Shown here: positions 6,525-13,198 of the stretch, piece after piece
Position numbering within the stretch: position 1 is the stretch's first letter
How the letters are laid out: each line of letters begins with the position of its first letter
NCBI GenBank assembly: GCA_937886445.1
Contig: CALGBY010000127.1
Coordinates: 1 to 15,369, forward strand
Source: an uncultured Clostridia bacterium
Lineage (GTDB): Bacteria > Bacillota > Clostridia > Christensenellales > Aristaeellaceae
DNA: 15,369 bases
Direction: 5' to 3'
Position numbers and translations under genes: made by a program
Notes under the pieces: generated by a model
The model's database searches: none
Seen by the model: only the letters and a program-made list of their open reading frames with translations
Told to the model about the DNA's origin: nothing

Positions 6525-9500
6525 TTATTCGTACATGGCCAGCGCCTGCGTAAGCTGCGTCATCGCCACGGTGAGCGTGCTGTTATCGGGAGAAGCGTTC
6601 AGCACATTTTCCATGTTCTCCGCCGCGTAGTACAGCGCGGCATACGAGCTGCTGCCCACATCCATGCCCTGCATGCGCTGCCACGCCTTTTCAAGCAGAC
6701 TGCGCGCGTCCCGCAGCCGCCATTCATCCGCGCTGCCGGCAGGCGTATAGGGAGAGGTATAGCTCGCGTGCAGCGTGCAGGAGGAAAGTGTTCCGTAGGG
6801 GTCCTGAAGGGCGTATTCGCCCAGATAATCCTCCAGCACGCCGGCGTACCTTGTGTTTCTGAAGCGCTCCAGCGCGTGCCCGGCGGGGATAACGATCACA
6901 GACTGTGTCTCGGTATCGGGGCAGTAGGGAGAGGCCACCTGCCCGCTTTCACGGCAAAGCTCCACCGTGCGGTGCATGCGGCAGTATTCGGTGGGCTGCG
7001 TGCCCGCGCGCCAGTAATCCGACACCGTCTTGTATCCCATGGCGTCATGGCGGCAGGCATCGGTGGCCAGCTCGCCCGATACGGAGCATACCTCCACCTT
7101 CACCAGCCCGTAATCCTGAGCGGTGCCGTTCATGATATCCCGGTTTTCCAGGTTCTTATCCTTATGGATCTTTTCCATAAAGGCCTTCCACAGCAGCGCG
7201 GCGCTGTTGCCGCCGGTCGTCTTGGAGGAAAGCGCCTTGTAATTATCATGGCCGATCCACACCGCGGCGCAGTACCAGCCCGTCATGCCGGCAAAGAACA
7301 CGCCCTTCTGATCGGAATTGGTGCCCGTTTTGCCCGCCACGGTCTGCCCCTTGATGGCCGCCTTGGTGGCGGTGCCGCTCTTGACGGCGTCCTTCAGGAT
7401 ATCCACGGTGAGCCACGCGGTGGAGGGAGAAAACACCTTGCGCATCGTCTGCTTCTGGTGGCTGTCCCAGATATTGACGCGGTTGCCGTTTTCATCCTCC
7501 TTGAAAAGGCCCAGGAAGGTGATAGGCCGCTGGTATACGCCGCCGTTGGCCAGGCAGGAATACGCCACCGCCATTTCAAACGGCGTGATGCCCGAGGAGC
7601 CCAGCGTAACGCCGAAGGGCGTGGCGCTGATGCGGCTCTGGCTTACGCCCAGCTTGCGCAGGAAGCCCACGCTGTCCTCCACATACACGATGTTCATCAT
7701 CGCGTACGCGGCGGCGGTGTTATCGCTCTTTTTCAGCGCCGTACGCAGCGTTTCGGGCCCGGCGTAGCTGCTTCCGCCGTAGTTGGTGGGCCAGGAATCC
7801 TCCTGCTTTTCGTTCAGCCAGCCCTGAATGGGCACGGGCATATTGTACAGCACCGTGCCGCCGCCCGCGCCCTTCTCAATGGCGGGGGCATATACCGAGA
7901 AGGGCTTGATGGCACTGCCCACCGGCATGTTCATATCGGCCGCGCGGTTCAGCGTTTTGCGGCGGGTGGGCGTTTCGCGGCTGCCTACGATGGCCTTCAC
8001 CTCGCCCGTTCTGTAATCCATCACCACGGCGGCCGCCTGCGGCTGGATGATCTCCTCATAGGTGCCGTCGCTGTTGCGCGCGCGGTAGATCTTATCCTCC
8101 GGGTCTCTCAGCGCGGGATAATCCTTAAAATCGCGCAGCGTTTCCTCCACGGTCTTCTGTATGCCGGTATCCAGCGCCAGCCACACATGGTAGCCGCCGG
8201 TGCGCAGCTCATTATCCATCCGGTTGCGGTTGGCGGCGGTATCCTCAAGGCCGTTCAGCTCCAGCAGCGCCCGTATCACATCGCGCATCGCGTATTCCAC
8301 ATAGTGCGGATAGGCGTACATGCTTTCGCTGTCCGGCGCTTTTTCCAGCACATTGGCCGTGGAGGGGTCCAGCGCGGCGTAATAATCCGCGGCGGAAATA
8401 AAGCCGTTTTCATACATGCAGCGCAGCACATAATCGGTACGGTCATCGGTGATCTTACGGTAATCGGTCTCCTCGCTGTGCCGCAGCCAGTAGTTGCGGC
8501 GGCAGTTGTAATAATAAGGGTTGCGCGTCATGCCGGCCAGCATGGCGCACTCGCGCAGCGTGAGGGAAAACAGGTCGCTCTTGCCGAAATAGCCCGTCGC
8601 GGCGGTCTCCACCCCGTAGTAATCCTCCCCCAGGTAGATGGTGTTCAGGTAGCACTGCAGTATCTGATCCTTGGTATATTTGTTTTCCAGCTGCATCGCA
8701 AGGTAGGCTTCCTGTATCTTGCGCTTATAGCTCTGCTCGGAGGAGAGCAGCGTGTTCTTGATCAGCTGCTGGGTGATCGTGGATCCGCCCTGATTGGAGC
8801 CGGTGGTCAGGTTGGTGATGAACGCGCCCACGATGCGCTTGAGATCCACCCCGTTATGGGAATAGAAGCGGGCGTCCTCCACCGCCACAAAGGCATAGCG
8901 CAGCATCATGGGCATGCTACGGATATCCACCTTCACGCGGTTCTCAACACCGCGCCAGCGGCAGATCTCGTTTCCCTCGGCGTCATAGATAAAGCTGGTT
9001 TCCGCCTGGCTGTCCAGCACCTCCAGATCCAGCACCGGAGCGGCGTCCACATAGGCCTTGGCGATCCCCACCACCGCGCCCGCGCCGGAAAGCCCAAGCA
9101 GCAGAATGATGAGCAGCAGCAGCCGCATGGAGTTGACCGCCACGGTGAGCACAAAAGAGGGCTTGCGGCGGCGCTTTTTGAAAATGCTTTTTTTGCCGTT
9201 CCCCGGCCTTTCCTCCTCCGCTTCCTCCTGCCCGGCGGCAAAGCCCAACAGCTCCTTCCATTCGCCCTTCGCGAAAATGCGGCTTTTCCCGCCGGCGTCC
9301 TGCCGGCTGCCGGTGTATTCCTCCTTGGCGTAGGGGGCCACATTGCCGCCGGAAAAATAGCCGTTCGCGCCGTCCTCCGCTTCCCGGAAGGTGTATTCCG
9401 GCTCAGCGCCGGCGCCGTACCCCGAGGCCGCATCTCCGCTGCCGCCCGCGTAATATCCCTGCTCCGCCGCGCCGTACTGCTCCGCGGGGTCTTCGTGACG

Positions 9501-9839
9501 TCCGGTACCGTATTCCTGCCCGTTGACGGGGTATTCAGGCACAGAGCCGGCGGTGTACCCGGCGTTATATCCCTGCCCGGCGGCGGGGTATTCAGGTGCG
9601 GAGCCGGCGGTGTACCCGGCGCTATACCCCTGCCCGGCGGCGGGGTATCCAGGTGCGGAGCCGGCGGTATCGCCCTGCCCCGCGCCGGTGCTTTCCCACT
9701 CGCGGGGCGTGTTTCGCGTGCTTTCAGGCATCGTAAATCTGCGCGTCATGCCGTCAGGCCGCGCGCCGGTGTTTTCCTCTGTATAACTCCCGTTCACGGG
9801 GATGTTTTCATTTTCGGTATCGCTGTTTTCCGGGTACAC
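6525..9839 (-). CDS. class A penicillin-binding protein (transglycosylase/transpeptidase)
   Basis: A bifunctional peptidoglycan synthase of 1104 residues from the GTG start chosen here. About 210 residues of Gly/Ala/Glu/Tyr-rich, probably disordered cytoplasmic tail (with three 19-residue repeats) come first. A basic KKRRRK patch and a transmembrane helix at about 232-260 follow. Next is the GT51 transglycosylase with VEDARFYSHNG (catalytic Glu321) and GGSTITQQLIKN. The transpeptidase has SxxK as SAIK (Ser642), SDN (705-707) and KTGT (837-840). A tail with spaced cysteines follows. It acts at the outer membrane face to polymerise and crosslink wall peptidoglycan; the exact PBP1a or PBP1b subtype is not resolved. 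In-frame TTG (9896) and ATG (9857) codons lie upstream but lack an RBS. recG follows 18 bp downstream. Confidence 0.95.
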   Translation of the reverse strand: MYPENSDTENENIPVNGSYTEENTGARPDGMTRRFTMPESTRNTPREWESTGAGQGDTAGSAPGYPAAGQGYSAGYTAGSAPEYPAAGQGYNAGYTAGSVPEYPVNGQEYGTGRHEDPAEQYGAAEQGYYAGGSGDAASGYGAGAEPEYTFREAEDGANGYFSGGNVAPYAKEEYTGSRQDAGGKSRIFAKGEWKELLGFAAGQEEAEEERPGNGKKSIFKKRRRKPSFVLTVAVNSMRLLLLIILLLGLSGAGAVVGIAKAYVDAAPVLDLEVLDSQAETSFIYDAEGNEICRWRGVENRVKVDIRSMPMMLRYAFVAVEDARFYSHNGVDLKRIVGAFITNLTTGSNQGGSTITQQLIKNTLLSSEQSYKRKIQEAYLAMQLENKYTKDQILQCYLNTIYLGEDYYGVETAATGYFGKSDLFSLTLRECAMLAGMTRNPYYYNCRRNYWLRHSEETDYRKITDDRTDYVLRCMYENGFISAADYYAALDPSTANVLEKAPDSESMYAYPHYVEYAMRDVIRALLELNGLEDTAANRNRMDNELRTGGYHVWLALDTGIQKTVEETLRDFKDYPALRDPEDKIYRARNSDGTYEEIIQPQAAAVVMDYRTGEVKAIVGSRETPTRRKTLNRAADMNMPVGSAIKPFSVYAPAIEKGAGGGTVLYNMPVPIQGWLNEKQEDSWPTNYGGSSYAGPETLRTALKKSDNTAAAYAMMNIVYVEDSVGFLRKLGVSQSRISATPFGVTLGSSGITPFEMAVAYSCLANGGVYQRPITFLGLFKEDENGNRVNIWDSHQKQTMRKVFSPSTAWLTVDILKDAVKSGTATKAAIKGQTVAGKTGTNSDQKGVFFAGMTGWYCAAVWIGHDNYKALSSKTTGGNSAALLWKAFMEKIHKDKNLENRDIMNGTAQDYGLVKVEVCSVSGELATDACRHDAMGYKTVSDYWRAGTQPTEYCRMHRTVELCRESGQVASPYCPDTETQSVIVIPAGHALERFRNTRYAGVLEDYLGEYALQDPYGTLSSCTLHASYTSPYTPAGSADEWRLRDARSLLEKAWQRMQGMDVGSSSYAALYYAAENMENVLNASPDNSTLTVAMTQLTQALAMYE
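9498..9668 (-). repeat. in-frame 57-bp tandem repeat, three units, in the PBP N-terminal tail
   Basis: Three contiguous 57-bp units encode 19-residue repeats (residues 58-114 of the PBP), beginning TAGSAPGYPAAGQGYSAGY. The second unit is almost identical, and the third is diverged at its end (PVNGQEYGTGR). The period is a multiple of three, so changes in copy number stay in frame. Confidence 0.9.
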
Positions 9840-9845
9840 GCTGTA

Positions 9846-9851
9846 CCTCCT
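9846..9851 (-). promoter_or_regulatory. RBS that sets the PBP start at GTG 9839
   Basis: The minus strand reads AGGAGG then TACAGC then GTG, an optimal 6-nt spacing. The RBS lies inside the reading frame opened by the upstream ATG (9857) and TTG (9896), neither of which has a purine-rich sequence in front. The GTG is therefore the likely start. Confidence 0.75.
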
Positions 9852-9866
9852 GTTCATATCAGGTAA

Positions 9867-9898
9867 GTTTGAAAATAGTGTACGGCCTATTTTCAAAC
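9867..9898 (-). promoter_or_regulatory. 12-bp perfect inverted repeat in the PBP leader
   Basis: GTTTGAAAATAG (9867-9878) and CTATTTTCAAAC (9887-9898) flank an 8-nt spacer, 27 bp before the PBP start. In the mRNA it would be a stable A/U-rich hairpin just ahead of the RBS. It lacks a T tract, so a simple terminator is unlikely. It could be an operator or a translational control hairpin. Confidence 0.6.
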
Positions 9899-9914
9899 AG
9901 ACATCGGTGCTATA

Positions 9915-10029
9915 TCTGGAGAACTAAAAGTTATAAACTATGAGCTGTAAGCTCATCATGCCTCATCCGGAGAACTAAAAGTTATTAACTATAAGTTAAT
10001 AGTTTTGAACTATGAGCTGTAAAGCTCAT
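9915..10029 (-). repeat. two diverged AT-rich direct repeats in the PBP 5' leader
   Basis: Units at 9915-9956 and 9966-10029 share GGAGAACTAAAAGTTAT at one end and ACTATGAGCTGTA plus AGCTCAT at the other. Each ends in a hairpin ATGAGCT/AGCTCAT, with a 3-nt loop in one and a 4-nt loop in the other. The longer unit has an extra 22 bp containing another dyad, ATTAACT/AGTTAAT. The composition is far more AT-rich than that of the flanking genes. Confidence 0.8.
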
Positions 10030-10074
10030 TACCGGAGGACACAGCAAACAAGTGTGCATTGTCTCCGCTTCATG

Positions 10075-10103
10075 ATTATAACATTTTTCGTATGTTTTGT
10101 CAC
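10075..10103 (-). promoter_or_regulatory. predicted promoter of the PBP-recG operon
   Basis: The minus strand reads GTGACA (10098-10103), a 17-bp spacer and TATAAT (10075-10080). The -35 matches at 5 of 6 positions and the -10 is perfect. Transcription would begin near 10068, giving a leader of about 230 nt that contains the direct repeats and the inverted repeat. Confidence 0.75.
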
Positions 10104-10195
10104 AGAAATGAAAAACTTTACAAATATTACACGTTTCAGGATAATTCGCGATATTTGGGGACCCTTTAGAATGCGGGCATCTGTAATTCTTATGA

Positions 10196-10235
10196 AAAAC
10201 CGAACATTTTCAAAATTCGGTATGGTAATATTCGT
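10196..10235 (+). promoter_or_regulatory. PurBox pair upstream of purR
   Basis: AAAACCGAACATT (10196-10208) fits the PurBox consensus AWWWCCGAACWWT at all 13 positions. An inverted partner at 10227-10239 is weaker (9 of 13) and lies 18 nt away, within the spacing known for Bacillus PurR sites. A second, better half-site (AAAATTCGGTATG, 10213-10225) is closer. The pair overlaps the expected -35 zone of purR, so autoregulation by PurR is likely. Confidence 0.65.
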
Positions 10236-10245
10236 TTGCATGCGG

Positions 10246-10281
10246 TATAATGATTATGTATACCCCTAGAACGACAGGAGG
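10246..10281 (+). promoter_or_regulatory. purR -10 box and RBS
   Basis: TATAAT at 10246-10251 is a perfect -10, and no good -35 lies 16-18 bp upstream. AGGAGG (10276-10281) precedes the ATG at 10290 by 8 nt. Confidence 0.6.
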
Positions 10282-10289
10282 ATGCCGCC

Positions 10290-11108
10290 ATGGAAAAAGT
10301 AAAGCGCACGGAACGCGTTGCCGCCATCACAAGGGTGCTTACCGAAAGCCCCAACAGCATCATTCGCTACAGCGTGTTCTGCAATATGTTTTCCGCCGCG
10401 AAAAGCAGCGTGAGCGAGGATATCGCCATCGTGAGCGAAAGCCTGCAGAAGTACGGCCTGGGCACGGTGGAAACGGTAGCGGGCGCCGCCGGCGGCGTTC
10501 GTTTCCGCCCCGCGCTTTCCGGAGAAAAGGACAAGGAATTTCTTGAAAAGCTGTGCACGTTCTTTTCTCAGGAAAACCGCCGTCTTCCGGGCGGATACCT
10601 CTATTTTTCCGATCTGCTCAGCGACCCTGCCCTGGTGCGCACGATGGGAGACCTGATCGCCTCCCGTTATTACGCCATCCGGCCCGATTTTGTACTCACG
10701 ATGGAAACCAAGGGCATCCCCGTAGCCCTGATGGCCGCCGAGGCGCTCAGCGTGCCGCTCATCATTGCCCGCCACGCCACCAAGGTGTATGAGGGCAGCG
10801 CCGTCAACATCAGTTATGTGACCGGCAGCGGCAAGATCGAGACCATGTCCCTCTCCCGCAGGGCGGTACACGAGGGGCAGACGGCCCTCATCGTGGACGA
10901 CTTTATGCGCGGAGGCGGCACCGCGGGCGGCATGATCTCGCTGATGAAGGAATTCGGCGTGCAGGTGGCGGGCGTATGCTTCGTGCTCGCGCTGGAAGGC
11001 AGCTGCGAAACGCTGGGGGCCAACGCTTCCAGCCTGATGATACTGGAAAAGCTGAAGGACGGCGAGCCCATCCGCATCACGCCCTCCCCCGCTTTTCTGA
11101 AAGACTGA
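10290..11108 (+). CDS. purR: purine operon regulator PurR (Bacillus type)
   Basis: A 272-residue DNA-binding protein built as in Bacillus PurR. An N-terminal winged helix (about 1-75, KRTERVAAITRVLTESPNSI...) is fused to a type I phosphoribosyltransferase-like domain. The PRPP loop TALIVDDFMRGGGTAGGM lies at 198-215. In the known family, PurR binds PurBoxes and is released by PRPP, so purine genes are repressed when PRPP is low. It is not the LacI-type PurR of enterics. The strong AGGAGG start and the PurBox in front support the call. prfC follows 42 bp later on the same strand, possibly in the same transcript. Confidence 0.95.
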   Translation: MEKVKRTERVAAITRVLTESPNSIIRYSVFCNMFSAAKSSVSEDIAIVSESLQKYGLGTVETVAGAAGGVRFRPALSGEKDKEFLEKLCTFFSQENRRLPGGYLYFSDLLSDPALVRTMGDLIASRYYAIRPDFVLTMETKGIPVALMAAEALSVPLIIARHATKVYEGSAVNISYVTGSGKIETMSLSRRAVHEGQTALIVDDFMRGGGTAGGMISLMKEFGVQVAGVCFVLALEGSCETLGANASSLMILEKLKDGEPIRITPSPAFLKD

Positions 11109-11150
11109 TCTGATATTTTATAACGGTCACAGACCGATCCCGGAGGTACT

Positions 11151-12749
11151 ATGTCTGAACTGAAACAGGCGGTGGAATGCCGCCGCACCTTTGCCATCAT
11201 CAGCCACCCCGACGCGGGCAAGACCACCCTTACCGAAAAGCTGCTGCTCTACGGCGGAGCCATCCGCCAGGCCGGCAGCGTAAAAGCCCGCCGTGCCGAG
11301 CGCCACGCCACCTCCGACTGGATGGAGATCGAAAAGCAGCGCGGCATCTCCGTCACCTCCTCGGCCATGCAGTTTGAGTTTGACGGCTTTCATATCAATA
11401 TTCTGGACACCCCCGGCCATCAGGACTTTTCGGAGGATACCTACCGCGTGCTGGTGGCGGCGGACAGCGCCGTCATGCTGATAGACGCCGCGAAGGGCGT
11501 GGAAGAGCAGACGAAAAAGCTGTTCAAGGTGTGCCGTATGCGCGGCATTCCCATTTTTACCTTTGTGAACAAGATGGACCGCGCCGCGCGGGATCCCTTT
11601 GAGCTGATGGAGGAGATCGAAAATGTGCTGGGCATCCGTGCCTGCCCGGTCAACTGGCCCATCGGCGTGGATGGAGATTTTCAGGGCGTATACCACCGCG
11701 ATGAAAAAACGGTGGAGCTCTATTTCGGCGGCGACCACGGCAAAACGAAGGCCCAGAAGACCGTGATCCCCGCGGACGATCCCATGATCCGGGATGTGCT
11801 TTCCGACCATTATCTGAACCGCCTTCATGACGAGATCGAGCTGCTGGACGAGGCGGGCGATCAGTTTGATATGGACGCCGTGCGCCGCGGCGAGCTGACC
11901 CCCATGTTCTTCGGCAGCGCCGTTACCAACTTCGGCGTGGAGCCCTTCCTGTACCGCTTCCTGCGCTACACGCAGCCCCCGCTTTCAAGGGAGAGCGATC
12001 AGGGCACCGTATACCCCGAAAATGAGGATTTTTCCGGCTTCATCTTCAAGATCCAGGCCAATATGAACCCCGCCCACCGGGATCGCCTTGCCTTCCTGCG
12101 TGTGGTGAGCGGCGTGTTTGAAAAGGGCATGACGGTTTGGCATTCCGGCACCAACAAGGAAATGCAGGTCAAGCAGCCGCAGCAGTTTATGGCGGATGAG
12201 CGCGAGGGCGTGGAAAAGGCCTATCCCGGCGATATCATCGGCCTGTTCGATCCGGGCGTGTACCGCCTGGGCGATACGCTGTGCACCGGCAAAAAGCTGC
12301 GCTTTGACAAGATCCCCGTTTTTGCCCCCGAACGCTTTGCCCGCGTGCGCCCGCTGGACAGCATGAAGCGCAAGCAGTTCATCAAGGGCATCACCCAGCT
12401 GGCGGAGGAGGGCGCGATACAGACCTTCCGCCGCGATGAAACAGGCATGGAGGAATTCATCGTGGGCGTTGTGGGCGAGCTGCAGTTTGATGTGCTCACC
12501 TACCGCCTGAAGAGCGAATACGGCGTGGACCTTGTGATGGAGCGGCTGGACTGGCGCTTTGTGCGCTGGGTGACCGCCTGCCCCGTGGCCGATTATACCG
12601 ACCTGCAGCTCACCTCCACCTCCGCCCGGGGCTACGACAGCCACGGCCTGCGCGTGCTCTTCTTTGAAAACGAATGGTCCATCCGCCTTGCCGGCGAAAA
12701 GAACAAGGGGCTGGAACTGGGCGATATCGCACCGAGAGAAACAAACTGA
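11151..12749 (+). CDS. prfC: peptide chain release factor 3 (RF3)
   Basis: A 532-residue translational GTPase of the RF3 group, near the 529 residues of E. coli RF3. G1 is SHPDAGKTTL (18-27), and the RF3-typical GAIRQAGSVKARR follows at 36-48. G2 is RGISVTSS (64-71), G3 is DTPGHQDF (86-93) and G4 is NKMD (140-143). The C-terminal half has RF3 landmarks such as HRDRLAFLRVVSG and VVGELQFDVLTYRLKSEYGV. It recycles RF1/RF2 from terminated ribosomes using GTP. GGAGG (11142-11146) lies only 4 nt before the ATG, a short spacing. A dispersed hairpin repeat starts one base after the stop codon. Confidence 0.96.
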   Translation: MSELKQAVECRRTFAIISHPDAGKTTLTEKLLLYGGAIRQAGSVKARRAERHATSDWMEIEKQRGISVTSSAMQFEFDGFHINILDTPGHQDFSEDTYRVLVAADSAVMLIDAAKGVEEQTKKLFKVCRMRGIPIFTFVNKMDRAARDPFELMEEIENVLGIRACPVNWPIGVDGDFQGVYHRDEKTVELYFGGDHGKTKAQKTVIPADDPMIRDVLSDHYLNRLHDEIELLDEAGDQFDMDAVRRGELTPMFFGSAVTNFGVEPFLYRFLRYTQPPLSRESDQGTVYPENEDFSGFIFKIQANMNPAHRDRLAFLRVVSGVFEKGMTVWHSGTNKEMQVKQPQQFMADEREGVEKAYPGDIIGLFDPGVYRLGDTLCTGKKLRFDKIPVFAPERFARVRPLDSMKRKQFIKGITQLAEEGAIQTFRRDETGMEEFIVGVVGELQFDVLTYRLKSEYGVDLVMERLDWRFVRWVTACPVADYTDLQLTSTSARGYDSHGLRVLFFENEWSIRLAGEKNKGLELGDIAPRETN

Positions 12750-12910
12750 CTTGCTTCGAAAGCAAGCGGGGCAAGCCGCGCTTGCTTTCGTTCACATCCG
12801 TTTCCTGTAAAATGGCGTTTTCGTATATAACGAAAACGCTCATTTTACGGCCGGAAACGGATAGCAGATGCGGCTTTCAGCCGCTCCTCGGCGACGCGCA
12901 TGTCGCCGCC
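12750..12910 (+). repeat. dispersed hairpin repeat, copy 2
   Basis: This copy begins at the prfC stop codon, in the sense orientation. Hairpin A is 12757-12790 (12-bp stem). Hairpin C is 12796-12862: arms of 29 and 33 nt pair almost fully around an ATATA loop, with one small internal loop and one bulge. Hairpin D is 12870-12884 (GCGGCT-TTC-AGCCGC). Hairpin E is 12890-12907 (GGCGAC-GCGCAT-GTCGCC). It matches copy 1 (minus strand) across A, C, D and the visible part of E but lacks hairpin B. Confidence 0.9.
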
Positions 12911-12931
12911 TGCGGATCAAAAATTGAAGGG

Positions 12932-13045
12932 TTGCGGCCCTTCGATGCATCCCAAAGGGGGTAAAACAGGTTGCGGTCCTTCGATGCAACCTGAAGAGGA
13001 ACGCGATACACACGGGGGCTGGGCTGCGGCCCTTCGATGCATCCC
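12932..13045 (+). repeat. three spaced copies of a 22-mer (TTGCGGCCCTTCGATGCATC core)
   Basis: Near-identical 22-mers lie at 12932-12953, 12971-12992 (two or three changes) and 13024-13045. The intervening stretches of 17 and 31 bp are unrelated, so this is neither a simple tandem repeat nor a CRISPR array. It adjoins the dispersed repeat and may be part of the same composite element. Confidence 0.75.
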
Positions 13046-13050
13046 GGGGA

Positions 13051-13098
13051 GGGGCTGCAAGCAGCCCCCGAAAGCAAGCGGGGCAGTGCCGTGCTTGT
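13051..13098 (+). repeat. GGGGCTGC/GCAGCCCC dyad plus degenerate hairpin A
   Basis: GGGGCTGC (13051-13058) pairs with GCAGCCCC (13061-13068). It is followed by CGAAAGCAAGCGGGGCAGTG (from 13069), a decayed copy of hairpin A whose right arm is now GTGCTTG. Confidence 0.6.
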
Positions 13099-13115
13099 GA
13101 TATATTTGAAAAAGG

Positions 13116-13167
13116 AAGAAAGCAGCGTTCCCATGCTTTTTGTGTCACGGGAATGCTGCTTCTTTTT
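13116..13167 (+). terminator. bidirectional intrinsic terminator between prfC and the ATPase gene
   Basis: AAGAAAGCAGCGTTCCC (13116-13132) pairs with GGGAATGCTGCTTCTT (13149-13164), with one bulge and one wobble. TTTTT follows on the plus side, and CTTCCTTTTTC follows on the minus side. It closes prfC from the left and the ATPase gene (stop at 13199) from the right. Confidence 0.8.
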
Positions 13168-13198
13168 GTGATGCTTTATGAAATACGCTTTCTGCTGA

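Noticed and set aside
4680..9866. Very long plus-strand open frames (611 and 1032 codons) opposite recG and the PBP gene.
   Set aside because: They are antisense shadows of genes with clear catalytic motifs. Their translations are Arg/His/Gly/Ala-rich with no family features, as expected from GC-rich codon bias.
1..12910. Composite transposon bounded by inverted copies 1 and 2.
   Set aside because: The interior holds housekeeping genes (recG, PBP, purR, prfC), there is no transposase, and a third copy lies outside. The inverted arrangement simply follows gene orientation.
12932..13045. CRISPR-like spaced 22-mers behind prfC.
   Set aside because: Spacers differ in length (17 and 31 bp), there are only three copies, and the second copy is diverged.
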